From an uncultured Alistipes sp. (GTDB lineage: Bacteria; Bacteroidota; Bacteroidia; Bacteroidales; Rikenellaceae), in the NCBI GenBank assembly GCA_937899895.1, contig CALBQR010000024.1, forward strand, positions 1 to 23,911: 23,911 bases of DNA, in the 5' to 3' direction. A program made the position numbers and the translations under genes. This document shows positions 7,078-15,169 of this stretch, piece by piece. Position 1 is the stretch's first letter; the number at the start of each line of letters is the position of its first letter. Below the pieces are notes generated by a model, which was given only the letters and a program-made list of their open reading frames with translations, ran no database searches and was not told the DNA's origin.

Positions 7078-7941
7078 TTAGGTATTAGTAATTTGCAAAG
7101 CCTCGGCAATGGCATACCCCTCGTCGTAGAGTGCTACAAGTTTGCGGGTGTCGCGTTCGATACGACCCACCTCGATCGGGCGTTCGGGGCGCAGAACGGT
7201 CAGCGAGCCCTCCGCTTCGAGCCGCTCGATGAGCGCCAGCTGCTCGTTGTAAAGCGCATTGCGACGTTCGAGTGCCGCGCGCAACTGCGGATAGCGACCA
7301 TAGACGAATGGCGGCAAATGGATCGCGCGCTCCGACTTTCGGTAGCCCTTGTTGCGGGTCAGCACGACCAAATTGTTGTCGAAACCCAACTCGCGGGCAC
7401 GCAATAGCGGAATCGAGTCGGCAATACCTCCGTCCAACATCGGCTCGCCATCGACGTAGCTCACGGGCGACACAAAGGGCAGGCTGCTCGACGCCTTGAC
7501 GATGTCGATAATGCGTTCGGGGTCGTGTTTCTCGTCGAAGTAGCAGGCGCGCCCCGTGCGACAACTTGTGGTAACCATCTCGAAACGCTCCTCACAAGCA
7601 GCGTAGGCAGGGTAGTCGTAGGGGATTATGCGGTTGGGGAAGTCGTCAAACAGCAGATCGAAATCCATAATGTTGCCTTTGAGGATCAGATGTTTAAGGC
7701 TTATATAGCGATATTTGTCGAGCAGATCGATGTTGCTGTAACGGGCACGACCGCGCTGTCGCGACATAAACGAGAGCCCGTTGCACGCCCCCGCGCTCAC
7801 CCCGATCGTGTAGGGAAACCGCACGCCCCGATCCATCAGACAATCGAGCACTCCGCACGTGAATACGCCACGCATACCGCCCCCTTCGAGCACAAGTCCC
7901 GAAGTTGCAGTGAGTTGATATTGTGCGTGTTGTTTGGTCAT
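7078..7941 (-). CDS. Patatin-like phospholipase family protein
   Basis: A 287-residue cytoplasmic hydrolase of the patatin/YjjU type. It has the glycine-rich oxyanion loop GGGMRG (20-25), the nucleophile elbow GVSAG with Ser49, and the dyad partner Asp170 in LDGGIADSIP. A Ser-rich SSSLPFVSP segment (about 151-159) is typical of the family. Such enzymes release fatty acids from membrane lipids. The frame is open upstream to 8007, but the ATG at 7941 is preferred because it starts two bases after the GNAT stop and is followed directly by the patatin core. Its place between an acetyltransferase and a membrane acyltransferase hints at lipid turnover or remodelling; that is inference. Confidence 0.93.
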   Translation of the reverse strand: MTKQHAQYQLTATSGLVLEGGGMRGVFTCGVLDCLMDRGVRFPYTIGVSAGACNGLSFMSRQRGRARYSNIDLLDKYRYISLKHLILKGNIMDFDLLFDDFPNRIIPYDYPAYAACEERFEMVTTSCRTGRACYFDEKHDPERIIDIVKASSSLPFVSPVSYVDGEPMLDGGIADSIPLLRARELGFDNNLVVLTRNKGYRKSERAIHLPPFVYGRYPQLRAALERRNALYNEQLALIERLEAEGSLTVLRPERPIEVGRIERDTRKLVALYDEGYAIAEALQITNT

Positions 7942-7943
7942 TG

Positions 7944-8483
7944 CTATTCGGTTTGCAGGTGCCACATTCGGTGGCCGAGAAATCGTTTTTCGCCAACACG
8001 GTGCCAACCGAGCGACGTGTAGAGCCGTTCGGCACGTGGATTGTCGAAATCGACGATCAGTCCGACCCGTTGGTGCCCATCGGCGAAGGCTCGGTCGCGC
8101 ATCGCGGTAAGCAGTCGCGCACCTACGCCAAGACCTTGAAATTGAGGCAATACCCCAAGCGAATCGAGATAAAATTCACCCGCCTCGCACTCGTCTTCGA
8201 TCTGCAACGTCTCGCCCAAATATTTTTCGAGCAACGGGAAAATCGGCTCTCGCAACTCCTCCAAACGTGCTCCGTCGTAGCCCACGATCGCACCCGCCGC
8301 CACGCCATCGACCTCGGCAATGAGGGCGTTTCGGTAGCTGTATTGCGCCACCTCGCGTGCGGCTAATTCGCGGAAAACGGGATAGATTGGGTGCGACCGA
8401 TCGTACCCGACCGCCATACATACGGCCGTTGCGATCAGCTCTGCATCGTGGATTGTTGCTGTGCGAATTGTGATCTGGTTCAT
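7944..8483 (-). CDS. GNAT-family N-acetyltransferase
   Basis: A 179-residue protein with the GNAT fold. Motif A reads QFQGLGVG (Q114-x-x-G117-x-G119), the acetyl-CoA pyrophosphate loop. It is preceded by the beta4 strand FYLDSLGVLP and followed by the usual NPRAERLYTSLGW motif B. A GNAT enzyme acetylates an amine of a small molecule or protein using acetyl-CoA; the substrate is not evident. The frame is open upstream to 8705, but the ATG at 8483 gives a standard GNAT N-terminus (NQITIRTAT) and lies 8 bases after the upstream stop. Genes on both sides are within a few bases, so it is part of the same operon. Confidence 0.93.
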   Translation of the reverse strand: MNQITIRTATIHDAELIATAVCMAVGYDRSHPIYPVFRELAAREVAQYSYRNALIAEVDGVAAGAIVGYDGARLEELREPIFPLLEKYLGETLQIEDECEAGEFYLDSLGVLPQFQGLGVGARLLTAMRDRAFADGHQRVGLIVDFDNPRAERLYTSLGWHRVGEKRFLGHRMWHLQTE

Positions 8484-8491
8484 CGTGGTTG

Positions 8492-8995
8492 CTACTTTGT
8501 TTCGGCGAATGATTTTGTGTAGGCGGGGTAGAGCACCTTCCAGATAAGCAGGAGGTTCACAATGCCGACTGCAACGGCAATCGTTGATGCCACCCATTCG
8601 GGCATAAGGAGCGCAATGCCGTTCATATCGCCGCCGCCCACCCAGCGGTAGAAAATGCTCAAATAGATCGGATCGAGCATCAACATCGTCAGCGAGGTGT
8701 ACCACGCCGTCGCCCGCACGACGCTCGAACGAATACTACAAATCGGCTTGACGAACGCCACCAGCAGCCAGCCGACCAGTGCCGTTGCCACCGCACCTGC
8801 GAGGCAGAAAATGCCCATCTGCGTACCGGTCATTTGGTCGGCAAAGACGTCGATCTGCACACCCAAACCCATAAAATTGATCTGCTTGAACACGCCCAAT
8901 GCGAGAGCGATAATGAGGTGAGCTCCTTCGTGAATCAGGTAGTATGCGAGCACCGCCACCGCAATTCCGATATATTGGCGAAAAGTTTTATTCAT
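8492..8995 (-). CDS. Small M50-like membrane metalloprotease
   Basis: A 167-residue integral membrane protein with about four hydrophobic segments. The first carries HEGAH (His22, Glu23, His26), a zinc-binding HExxH motif inside the membrane as in site-2 proteases. A second polar site in a later segment (MLDPIY, Asp108; GGGDMNG, Asp123) could give the third zinc ligand, as the LDG/NPDG motif does in M50 enzymes. No PDZ domain is present, so this would be a minimal version. It is the first gene of an operon with GNAT, patatin and acyltransferase genes. Substrate unknown; a non-catalytic membrane role cannot be ruled out. Confidence 0.72.
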   Translation of the reverse strand: MNKTFRQYIGIAVAVLAYYLIHEGAHLIIALALGVFKQINFMGLGVQIDVFADQMTGTQMGIFCLAGAVATALVGWLLVAFVKPICSIRSSVVRATAWYTSLTMLMLDPIYLSIFYRWVGGGDMNGIALLMPEWVASTIAVAVGIVNLLLIWKVLYPAYTKSFAETK

Positions 8996-9019
8996 AGTTT
9001 AAGTATTTAATATTTGCAC

Positions 9020-9027
9020 CAAAGTTA
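9020..9027 (-). promoter_or_regulatory. -7 element of the M50-like/GNAT/patatin/acyltransferase operon
   Basis: TAACTTTG on the minus strand (9020-9027) matches the Bacteroidota -7 element and would start transcription near 9013, about 18 bases before the ATG. No good TTTG is found at the -33 position (around 9047-9051), so the promoter may be weak or activated. Confidence 0.55.
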
Positions 9028-9136
9028 CACAATAAATTTGATACCGCGCGAGCGCACTCCCGACTAATTTTTTAGGAGTGTTCGAGAGAGGTCATAGTCT
9101 GCAATATCTCTATTGTGAGGGGGCGCGTCGGAATTT

Positions 9137-10072
9137 TTACAGCCCCTTGCGGGCGATTTTCCACGCTAACCAATTGTAGACACGAAGGGCCGACCATCGC
9201 CACGCAGCGGGCAAGCGGTTGATAACCTGTAACTTGCGCAGAATGCGGCGGTTCATTTTCGTATATGAGAAAAACTGCTCGGTGTCGCGAGCCTCCTCCG
9301 TGCCGCCTTTGGCACTGATGATAATGGCGCGCGAAAGTCCGATACGTGCCGCATACTCATCAAGCATCGGCTCGCGACCTGCGGTGTAGAAGTCGCGGAA
9401 CGAGGCCGTGCCGTCATCACCACGATAGATCGACGGAGTGCGATTCTGTGCCGCGCGATTGTAGCGGCAAAGACGTTTGGGTGTGGTCGCAACCTTATAA
9501 CTACGGGCAAGTTTCACCCACATATAGGTATCCTGCCCCATTCGCATACCGACAGGAAAACCTCCCACCTCCTCAAAGACGCGACGGGCAATTGTTGTAG
9601 CTGAAGTGATGCATACATAGCGTTGCATAGCCTCGGCAAAATAGTCCTCGCCGGAGAGAACTCCCTCATATTGAGGCGTATCGCCTGCAAATATACCGTC
9701 TTCCGACACAATGTCGAAGCCCGAACACCAACCTCCGCAATCGGGATAGAGGTCGATCAGTCGAGCGATCTCCGAGAGGTAGTTGGGTGTCCATTCGTCA
9801 TCGGCGTCAATCATTGCGATATACTCCCCTTGTGCGAGTTCGATAGCGCGATTGCGAGCCACGGCCGAGCCTGCATTGGCTTGTCGGTGGAGTTTGATCA
9901 GGGGCGAATTGATCGCCTCGACACGCTCGCACGAATGGTCGGTTGAGCCATCATCGACGATGACGATCTCGATCGGTTGCAACGTCTGCGCCAACACCGA
10001 GCGCAGGGTGCGTTCGATCTCGGCCTCCTTGTTGTAGAGAGGAATGATTACCGAAAAACGGGGTGTGCTCAT
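9137..10072 (-). CDS. GT2-family glycosyltransferase
   Basis: A 311-residue glycosyltransferase of the GT-A fold. The N-terminus FSVIIPLYNKEAEIERTL is typical. DDGSTD (40-45) binds the nucleotide and DADD (89-92) is the DxD metal site. The C-terminal basic, Trp-rich helix (about 285-311) may sit on the membrane. It should transfer a sugar from a nucleotide-sugar donor to a surface glycan or lipid; the acceptor is not known. A GTG at 10081 would overlap the preceding stop (GTGA). The ATG at 10072, five bases past that stop, is the simpler start. It is the last gene of a trxB-LuxE-GT2 run. Confidence 0.92.
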   Translation of the reverse strand: MSTPRFSVIIPLYNKEAEIERTLRSVLAQTLQPIEIVIVDDGSTDHSCERVEAINSPLIKLHRQANAGSAVARNRAIELAQGEYIAMIDADDEWTPNYLSEIARLIDLYPDCGGWCSGFDIVSEDGIFAGDTPQYEGVLSGEDYFAEAMQRYVCITSATTIARRVFEEVGGFPVGMRMGQDTYMWVKLARSYKVATTPKRLCRYNRAAQNRTPSIYRGDDGTASFRDFYTAGREPMLDEYAARIGLSRAIIISAKGGTEEARDTEQFFSYTKMNRRILRKLQVINRLPAAWRWSALRVYNWLAWKIARKGL

Positions 10073-10077
10073 AACTT

Positions 10078-11052
10078 TCACTGTACTAAAAGGTTACATC
10101 CTCTGATCTCGCTATGGTCAATGCGACCCGCGATCTCGAACGAGCCATCTGCGAAGACGCGACCTGCATCTTCGGTCTGGATAAATGCACACGAATAGAC
10201 GTTGCCCAAGTCGATGATGTTGATACCGCCACGCTGTCCCGTCGGGAGTAGTCGGAATGGGTCATTCAGATCGCGCGTGATGATCCGCATCCACGGCGGC
10301 GCAAAGAATCGATTTCCACCTCGCGAGTAGGCCTGCGAGGTCAGCTCGGCCATTCCGTACTCGGAGTGTATTGCATTGACATTAAACGCATTACACAATA
10401 TCCTATGCAACTCCTCTTTGGGTAGCTCCTCGCGGTGTCCCTTCATTCCGCCTGTCTCCATCACCACCACATCGTGCAGGTCGGGCGCAAATTGCTCGGC
10501 CAAATCGAGCAGGGCGTATGTTACACCAAGCAGAATTTTCGGTCGCGGGTCAGCCTTAATATCGGCGATAAGGCGTTCGTAATCATTGAGATAGAATCCG
10601 CCGTGTCCGTCGGCATCGGCAATCAACCGATCGACCATATAGATCAGCGACGACCCCTTGCGTTCGAGGTACGAGGGCAGCAATCCGTAGATGCTCCACT
10701 CCGCAGCGTCGCCGTAGAAATTACGGAAAGCCCCGCGGAAAGCGCGTTCATAGATCGTCAAATCGGCCATTGCGTGGCGCGAGGGCACACTTCCGCCCGT
10801 CGAACTGCTTGTAAAGATCTGTTCGGGAGGTGTCGAGCCACAATAGACCTCGTGCGATTTGAAGAGCCCTATCGGCAGAAAGGGAATCTGCTCCACCTCG
10901 CGCACCTCATCGGCGCGAACACCGATCAGATCGAGATATTGGCGATATGGCTCGCACCTCTCCGCCTGAAAGCGAAACAGTGCAAGTGCTTCGTGGCGGA
11001 ACTCTTTGTCGTCAGCCACCGAGAAGATGCGATCCACATCGGGTTGAATCAT
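10078..11052 (-). CDS. LuxE/PaaK-like acyl-adenylating enzyme
   Basis: A 324-residue protein resembling the LuxE acyl-protein synthetase family of adenylate-forming enzymes. It carries the phosphate-binding loop TSSSTGGSVPS (81-91), an internal METGGMKGHR block and the HSEYGMAELTSQAYS motif expected to contact the adenylate. These enzymes activate a carboxylate with ATP, then pass it to a cysteine or thiol. The usual C-terminal swivel domain of larger ligases is short. It lies 27 bases downstream of trxB and touches the glycosyltransferase gene, so the three are probably one transcript. The substrate, likely a fatty or aromatic acid for a surface product, is inferred from family only. Confidence 0.8.
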   Translation of the reverse strand: MIQPDVDRIFSVADDKEFRHEALALFRFQAERCEPYRQYLDLIGVRADEVREVEQIPFLPIGLFKSHEVYCGSTPPEQIFTSSSTGGSVPSRHAMADLTIYERAFRGAFRNFYGDAAEWSIYGLLPSYLERKGSSLIYMVDRLIADADGHGGFYLNDYERLIADIKADPRPKILLGVTYALLDLAEQFAPDLHDVVVMETGGMKGHREELPKEELHRILCNAFNVNAIHSEYGMAELTSQAYSRGGNRFFAPPWMRIITRDLNDPFRLLPTGQRGGINIIDLGNVYSCAFIQTEDAGRVFADGSFEIAGRIDHSEIRGCNLLVQ

Positions 11053-11079
11053 AGTTCGTTAGCTTCTGTTACGTTTGTG

Positions 11080-12000
11080 CTAAGCCTTCAAGAAACGCTC
11101 GCAATCGAGTGCTGCGCGGCAACCGCTGCCTGCGGCGGTGATAGCCTGGCGATAGTGCGGATCCTGTACGTCGCCTGCGGCAAATATACCCTCGATATTG
11201 GTGCGCGACGAGCCATCTTTGGTTACGATATAACCCTGCTCGTCAAGCTCCACCTGACCTGCAAAGAGCTCGGTATTGGGGTGGTGGCCAATCGCCATAA
11301 AGATACCCGAAAGCTCGATTTCGCGCTCGGTGCCGTTGTTATGGCGCACGCGAATACCCGTTACACCCGACTCGTCGCCGAGAATCTCGGCGGTGTTGTG
11401 CTCAAACAGCACCTCAATATTGGGAGTGTTCTGCACACGCTCCTGCATAGCCTGCGACGCACGCAGATAGGGCTTGCGAACAATCAGATAGACCTGACGG
11501 CAAAGACCTGCCAGATAGGTCGCCTCCTCGCACGCGGTGTCGCCACCACCGACAACAGCCACATCCTTCTTGCGATAGAAGAAGCCGTCGCACGTAGCGC
11601 ACGCACTGACTCCCATACCCTTGAAACGCTCCTCCGAAGGCAGACCGAGATACTTCGCTGTTGCGCCGGTGCAGATGATAACGCTCTCGGCCTCAATCTG
11701 TTTCTCGCCGTCGATTGTGATTACGAAGGGACGTGCACCCAGCTCCGCCTTGGTTACTGCGCCGAAACGGATATCCGTACCGAAACGCTCCGCCTGTGCG
11801 CGCATACGGCTCATCAGTTCATTGCCGTCGATACCTTCGGGATGCGAGGGGAAGTTTTCGATTTCGGTGGTTGTAGTGAGCTGACCGCCGGGGGTGATAC
11901 CCTCGTAGAGCACGGGGTTCAAACCCGCACGTGCGGTATAGATTGCTGCGGTGTAGCCCGCAGGACCACTACCGATAATAAGGCATTTTACTTGTTCCAT
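11080..12000 (-). CDS. trxB: Thioredoxin reductase TrxB
   Basis: A 306-residue flavoenzyme that uses NADPH to reduce thioredoxin in the cytoplasm. Landmarks are the FAD loop GSGPAG (10-15), the redox-active CATC (Cys134, Cys137) in VSACATCDGFF, the NADPH loop VGGGDTACEEA (from about 150) and the C-terminal FAD motif GIFAAGDVQD. The NADPH-phosphate motif reads VRKPYLRA rather than HRRxxFRA, a variant I would expect in Bacteroidota. The gene has a clear promoter about 190 bases upstream and therefore a long, structured leader. The two TlpA-family proteins in this window could in principle draw electrons from thioredoxin, but there is no direct link in the sequence. Confidence 0.97.
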   Translation of the reverse strand: MEQVKCLIIGSGPAGYTAAIYTARAGLNPVLYEGITPGGQLTTTTEIENFPSHPEGIDGNELMSRMRAQAERFGTDIRFGAVTKAELGARPFVITIDGEKQIEAESVIICTGATAKYLGLPSEERFKGMGVSACATCDGFFYRKKDVAVVGGGDTACEEATYLAGLCRQVYLIVRKPYLRASQAMQERVQNTPNIEVLFEHNTAEILGDESGVTGIRVRHNNGTEREIELSGIFMAIGHHPNTELFAGQVELDEQGYIVTKDGSSRTNIEGIFAAGDVQDPHYRQAITAAGSGCRAALDCERFLKA

Positions 12001-12060
12001 AGTGTTATATTTTTACGTTATTTGTATCTTGTTTCGTACTATCCTTTGCTTTCACTTACG

Positions 12061-12170
12061 CGCGACGTGCCGTCGCGGTTGCAAATCTGACCCCACCCTA
12101 AATCCCTCCCTCAGGGAGGGACTTTGCCGCTATGCGGCGGATTCGGCTATGGTGTCGTGTGCAAGCGCAC
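12061..12170 (-). repeat. Tandem-hairpin element in the trxB leader, with G-quadruplex motif
   Basis: Four short inverted repeats in a row: CGCGACG/CGTCGCG (12061-12077, 7 bp, 3-base loop), TCCCTCCC/GGGAGGGA (12103-12121, 8 bp, 3-base loop), GCCGC/GCGGC (12126-12138, 5 bp, 3-base loop) and GTGTGC/GCGCAC (12157-12170, one wobble). On the minus strand, four G-tracts (12108-12110, 12104-12106, 12096-12098, 12091-12094) with loops of 1, 5 and 1 form a classic G-quadruplex motif that overlaps the second hairpin. It lies between the predicted trxB start site and the trxB ATG. It could be a dispersed intergenic repeat or a leader regulator. Confidence 0.6.
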
Positions 12171-12185
12171 CTTTGTATCAATCTA

Positions 12186-12216
12186 CAAATATAATTGTTT
12201 TTAAGTAAATATCAAA
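12186..12216 (-). promoter_or_regulatory. Promoter of the trxB-LuxE-GT2 operon
   Basis: Minus strand TTTG (12213-12216), a 19-base spacer and TATATTTG (12186-12193) match the consensus. The start is predicted near 12179, giving a leader of about 180 bases that contains the whole hairpin cluster. Confidence 0.78.
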
Positions 12217-12230
12217 TATGAAAGCTCTAC

Positions 12231-14057
12231 TTACTCCTCACTTGTCGGGTGGAAGTGGTCATAGACCTTGCGGGCACGTGCCAGACCGACCACCTCGGTC
12301 AGCTCCTCGATCGTTGCTCGACGTATGCGTGCCACCGTGCGGAACTTGCGCAGCAGATCTTCGATCGACGCTGCACCAATGCCCTTAATCAGCTCCAACT
12401 CGCTCGTAATAAATGCCTTTGACCGTTTATTGCGGTGGAATGTGATACCGAAACGGTGCGCCTCATCGCGCAGGTGTGTGATCACCTTCAACGGCTCGCC
12501 CGTACGATTGAGGTAGTAGGGTGTCGGGTCGAACGGGAAATAGATCTCCTCCAAACGCTCGGCCAAGCCGACAATCGGAATCTTCTTCTCCAAACCTAAC
12601 TCGACCAGCACCGAGTAGGCCGAACTCAATTGTCCCTTACCACCATCGACCACAATCAGATCGGGCAATTCGGCTCCCTCTTCCAATAGGCGCGAGTAGC
12701 GACGATGCACGATCTCGCGCATCGAGGCGAAGTCATCGGGACCGATAACGGTCTTGACGTTGAAGTGGCGATATTCGCTCTTCGATGGTCGGCCGTCGCG
12801 GAAAACAACACACGCCGCTACGGGATTGGTACCCTGTAAGTTGGAGTTGTCGAAACACTCGATATATCGCGGTTGATGTTCGAGATGCAACTCGCGTCGC
12901 AGAGCCTCCATCAGTCGCTCGGTATGGCGTTCGGGGTTGCGGATTTCGAGATTTTTCAACTGCTCGGCGCGATAGATTCGTGCCCCTTTCTCCGAAAATT
13001 CCAACAATTTGAGTTTGTCGCCGCGCTTCGGAACGGTGAACGTAATACCCTCGAAAAGCTCCTCCTCCGGCAGGAACGGAACGACAACTTCGCGTGCCAA
13101 ACGACCCGCAATGCGCTCGCTGATCTGCTGAATTGCCTGCGTGAGTACTTGTCGCGGCTCGTTCTCGACACCGAGCGAGAATTGCGAGGTGAAAGTACCT
13201 GTAACTGCGCCATTTACAATTCTTACGAAGTTGCAATATGCCGCATCTTCATCCATCAAAAGCGAGAATACATCGAGCGTAAAGAGCGACGAATTGACAA
13301 TCACCGACTTGCTCGAATAGTTTTCCAATGCCGCCAGACGTGCTTTATAACGTGCCGCCGCCTCAAATCGCAACTCCGCCGCCGCCTCGTTCATCTGCCG
13401 TTCGAGCCACGAGCGGGTTGAGCGCAGGTCGCCGCGCAGCGTTGCGCAGATGCGGGCCACGTCCTCGTCATACTCCTCGCGGGTCTGGCGACCGACGCAC
13501 GGTCCTTTGCAGTTGCCGAGGTGGTATTGCAGGCAGACCTCGTAACGTCCGCGGGCGATCTGTTCAGGGGCGAGATTCAGGCGACACGTGCGCAGGGTAT
13601 AGACCTCGCGAATAAACTCCAACACAGAGCGTTGCATCGAAATCGAGGCATATGGACCAAAGTATTGAGAGCCATCGCGCACCACGCGGCGTGTCGATTC
13701 GACACGCGGAAAGGGCTCATTGCGCACCACGATCCACGGGTAGGTTTTATCGTCTTTGAGCAGAATATTGTAGCGCGGTTGGAGCGTCTTGATCAGCGAA
13801 TTTTCCAACAACAGAGCGTCGCTCTCGCTCCCAACGACGATATGTCGAATGTCGGCAATCTGTCGCACCAACGCACGAACTTTTGCCGAATGTTCTTTAC
13901 TCTCAACGAAATACGACGCGACACGACGGCGCAGGCTCTTTGCTTTACCGACGTAGATGACCGTTCCCGATTTATCTAAATATTGATAGACACCGGGGTC
14001 GAGTGGCAGTGCTGCCACCAGCTCTTTAAGTCGTGCTATACGTTCGTCGGTCTGCAT
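12231..14057 (-). CDS. uvrC: Excinuclease ABC subunit UvrC
   Basis: UvrC makes the two cuts on either side of a DNA lesion in nucleotide excision repair, with UvrAB. The 608-residue protein has the GIY-YIG nuclease at the N-terminus (PGVYQYL at 21-27, VIYVGKAKSLRRR at 33-45). A Cys-rich stretch follows (CRLNLAPEQIARGRYEVCLQ, then CKGPCVG), then the UVR domain (RFEAAARYKARLAAL), the RNase H-like second nuclease (YIECFDNSN, VVDGGKGQL) and a C-terminal helix-hairpin-helix (LIKGIGAASIEDLL). The frame is open upstream to 14093, but that part reads through a terminator-like hairpin, so the ATG at 14057 is preferred. It follows the PfkB-like kinase on the same strand. Confidence 0.96.
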   Translation of the reverse strand: MQTDERIARLKELVAALPLDPGVYQYLDKSGTVIYVGKAKSLRRRVASYFVESKEHSAKVRALVRQIADIRHIVVGSESDALLLENSLIKTLQPRYNILLKDDKTYPWIVVRNEPFPRVESTRRVVRDGSQYFGPYASISMQRSVLEFIREVYTLRTCRLNLAPEQIARGRYEVCLQYHLGNCKGPCVGRQTREEYDEDVARICATLRGDLRSTRSWLERQMNEAAAELRFEAAARYKARLAALENYSSKSVIVNSSLFTLDVFSLLMDEDAAYCNFVRIVNGAVTGTFTSQFSLGVENEPRQVLTQAIQQISERIAGRLAREVVVPFLPEEELFEGITFTVPKRGDKLKLLEFSEKGARIYRAEQLKNLEIRNPERHTERLMEALRRELHLEHQPRYIECFDNSNLQGTNPVAACVVFRDGRPSKSEYRHFNVKTVIGPDDFASMREIVHRRYSRLLEEGAELPDLIVVDGGKGQLSSAYSVLVELGLEKKIPIVGLAERLEEIYFPFDPTPYYLNRTGEPLKVITHLRDEAHRFGITFHRNKRSKAFITSELELIKGIGAASIEDLLRKFRTVARIRRATIEELTEVVGLARARKVYDHFHPTSEE

Positions 14058-14067
14058 CGTAGAGTTG

Positions 14068-14115
14068 AAAAATGGGCAGGTGAAACCCTTCAAAATGTGG
14101 ATTTCGTGCCTGCCC
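14068..14115 (-). terminator. Terminator-like hairpin between PfkB-like gene and uvrC
   Basis: On the minus strand a GGGCAGG/CCTGCCC stem (14109-14115 with 14074-14080), extended by GAAA/TTTC after a small internal bulge, is followed by ATTTTT (14068-14073). It would end the pfkA-pfkB transcript. The T tract ends only 10 bases before the uvrC ATG, so it also lies in the uvrC leader. Confidence 0.7.
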
Positions 14116-14141
14116 TATTGAGAGTGCTGTTTTTGATCGGT

Positions 14142-15143
14142 TTAGAAGAGCAATTTGCCCGTCTTCACGCGTTTAACCAGACGTGCAACATCGTCCCAAG
14201 CCTCCTCGGTTGGGGTTGTACCGACGATCTCGATCACCTTACCTGCCGTGATTGCACCGATCGTGCCACACTGACGCAACGTAAGACCCTCGCACATACC
14301 TGCCAAGAAACCGGCAGCATAGAAATCGCCTGCACCCGTTGTGTCGATGCGCTTGGCTGCCGCCATAATACCTACGTGCGACACCTCCGAGCCCTGCTTG
14401 ATCAGCGCACCGCGCATACCGATCTTCACGATCACCAGATCGCACATCGTCGAGATATATTGCAGAGCATTGACAGGCTCCTCCTCGCCCGAAAATGCGC
14501 GAGCCTCATCTTCGTTTGCAAAGACGATATCGACATACTCACTAATCACCTCGCGCAGGAAATCAACATTCTCCTCCACGACGTTGAAACTTGCCAAGTC
14601 GATTGCAACTTTCAGTCCAAGCTCCTTTGCCATACGGATTGCACCGCGGATAAGGTTGTGATCCTGAACGAGATAGCCCTCTACATAGAGGCAGTCGTAA
14701 CCGTCGAAAATTTCGGGTTTCAGATCCTCGGCCTTCATCTCGACAGCTGCGCCCAAGTGAGTTACCAATGTGCGTTCGCCATCGGGTGAAACAAGTGATA
14801 CACACTTACCCGAACGCTCCTCGCCACGCAAGATAAAGGGCTGAATACCAAGATTATCCAAGGCCGACTCAAAGAAATCGCCCGTCGAATCGTGGCCCAC
14901 CTTGCCGATAAAGCCTACTTTGCAGCCGAGACGAGCCATTGCTCGAATCGTATTGTCGGCCGAACCACCGAGCGAGAGGGTGTAGGGGAGTCCCGAAACC
15001 GATTTCGAGATCTCCTTCTGCTGCTCCGAATTAACAAGGCTCATACTGCCGCGCGGCAAATCGAACTTTTCGAGAACCTCGTCAGAGCGCAGGTTCACAA
15101 GCATATCCGTTAAGGCATTTCCAATGCCGATAACTTTCTTCAT
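14142..15143 (-). CDS. PfkB-family carbohydrate/nucleoside kinase
   Basis: A 333-residue ribokinase-fold enzyme. The glycine-rich SLGGSADNTIRAMARLG (57-73) is PfkB signature 1. DTTGAGD (267-273) is signature 2 and includes the catalytic base Asp273 and the anion hole. The N-terminal region (GNALTDMLVNL, then a small beta lid) and the overall length fit the adenosine-kinase-like branch common in Bacteroidota. Sugar kinases of the same fold cannot be excluded without a tree. It phosphorylates a hydroxyl of a sugar or nucleoside using ATP. It lies 26 bases downstream of pfkA and should share its promoter, so purine salvage or sugar entry may be tied to glycolytic flux. Confidence 0.93.
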   Translation of the reverse strand: MKKVIGIGNALTDMLVNLRSDEVLEKFDLPRGSMSLVNSEQQKEISKSVSGLPYTLSLGGSADNTIRAMARLGCKVGFIGKVGHDSTGDFFESALDNLGIQPFILRGEERSGKCVSLVSPDGERTLVTHLGAAVEMKAEDLKPEIFDGYDCLYVEGYLVQDHNLIRGAIRMAKELGLKVAIDLASFNVVEENVDFLREVISEYVDIVFANEDEARAFSGEEEPVNALQYISTMCDLVIVKIGMRGALIKQGSEVSHVGIMAAAKRIDTTGAGDFYAAGFLAGMCEGLTLRQCGTIGAITAGKVIEIVGTTPTEEAWDDVARLVKRVKTGKLLF

Positions 15144-15169
15144 ATTCTTGGGTTGTATTTTATTGATTA

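Noticed and set aside
8484..8705. 74-residue N-terminal extension of the GNAT gene
   Set aside because: It overlaps the M50-like gene and is unlike any GNAT N-terminus; the ATG at 8483 fits spacing and fold.
10073..10081. GTG start for the glycosyltransferase at 10081
   Set aside because: Possible because it overlaps the upstream stop, but the nearby ATG at 10072 gives a standard GT2 start; kept as an alternative only.
10435..12090. Plus-strand open frame of 551 codons antisense to the LuxE-like gene and trxB
   Set aside because: Both genes on the other strand have clear motifs; the antisense product has none and no promoter.
12103..12121. TCCCTCCC/GGGAGGGA hairpin as the uvrC terminator
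   Set aside because: It lies downstream of the trxB promoter and has no T tract on the minus strand, so it is better seen as part of the trxB leader.
14058..14093. Upstream extension of uvrC to 14093
   Set aside because: The added residues read through a terminator-like hairpin, and the ATG at 14057 gives the usual UvrC N-terminus.
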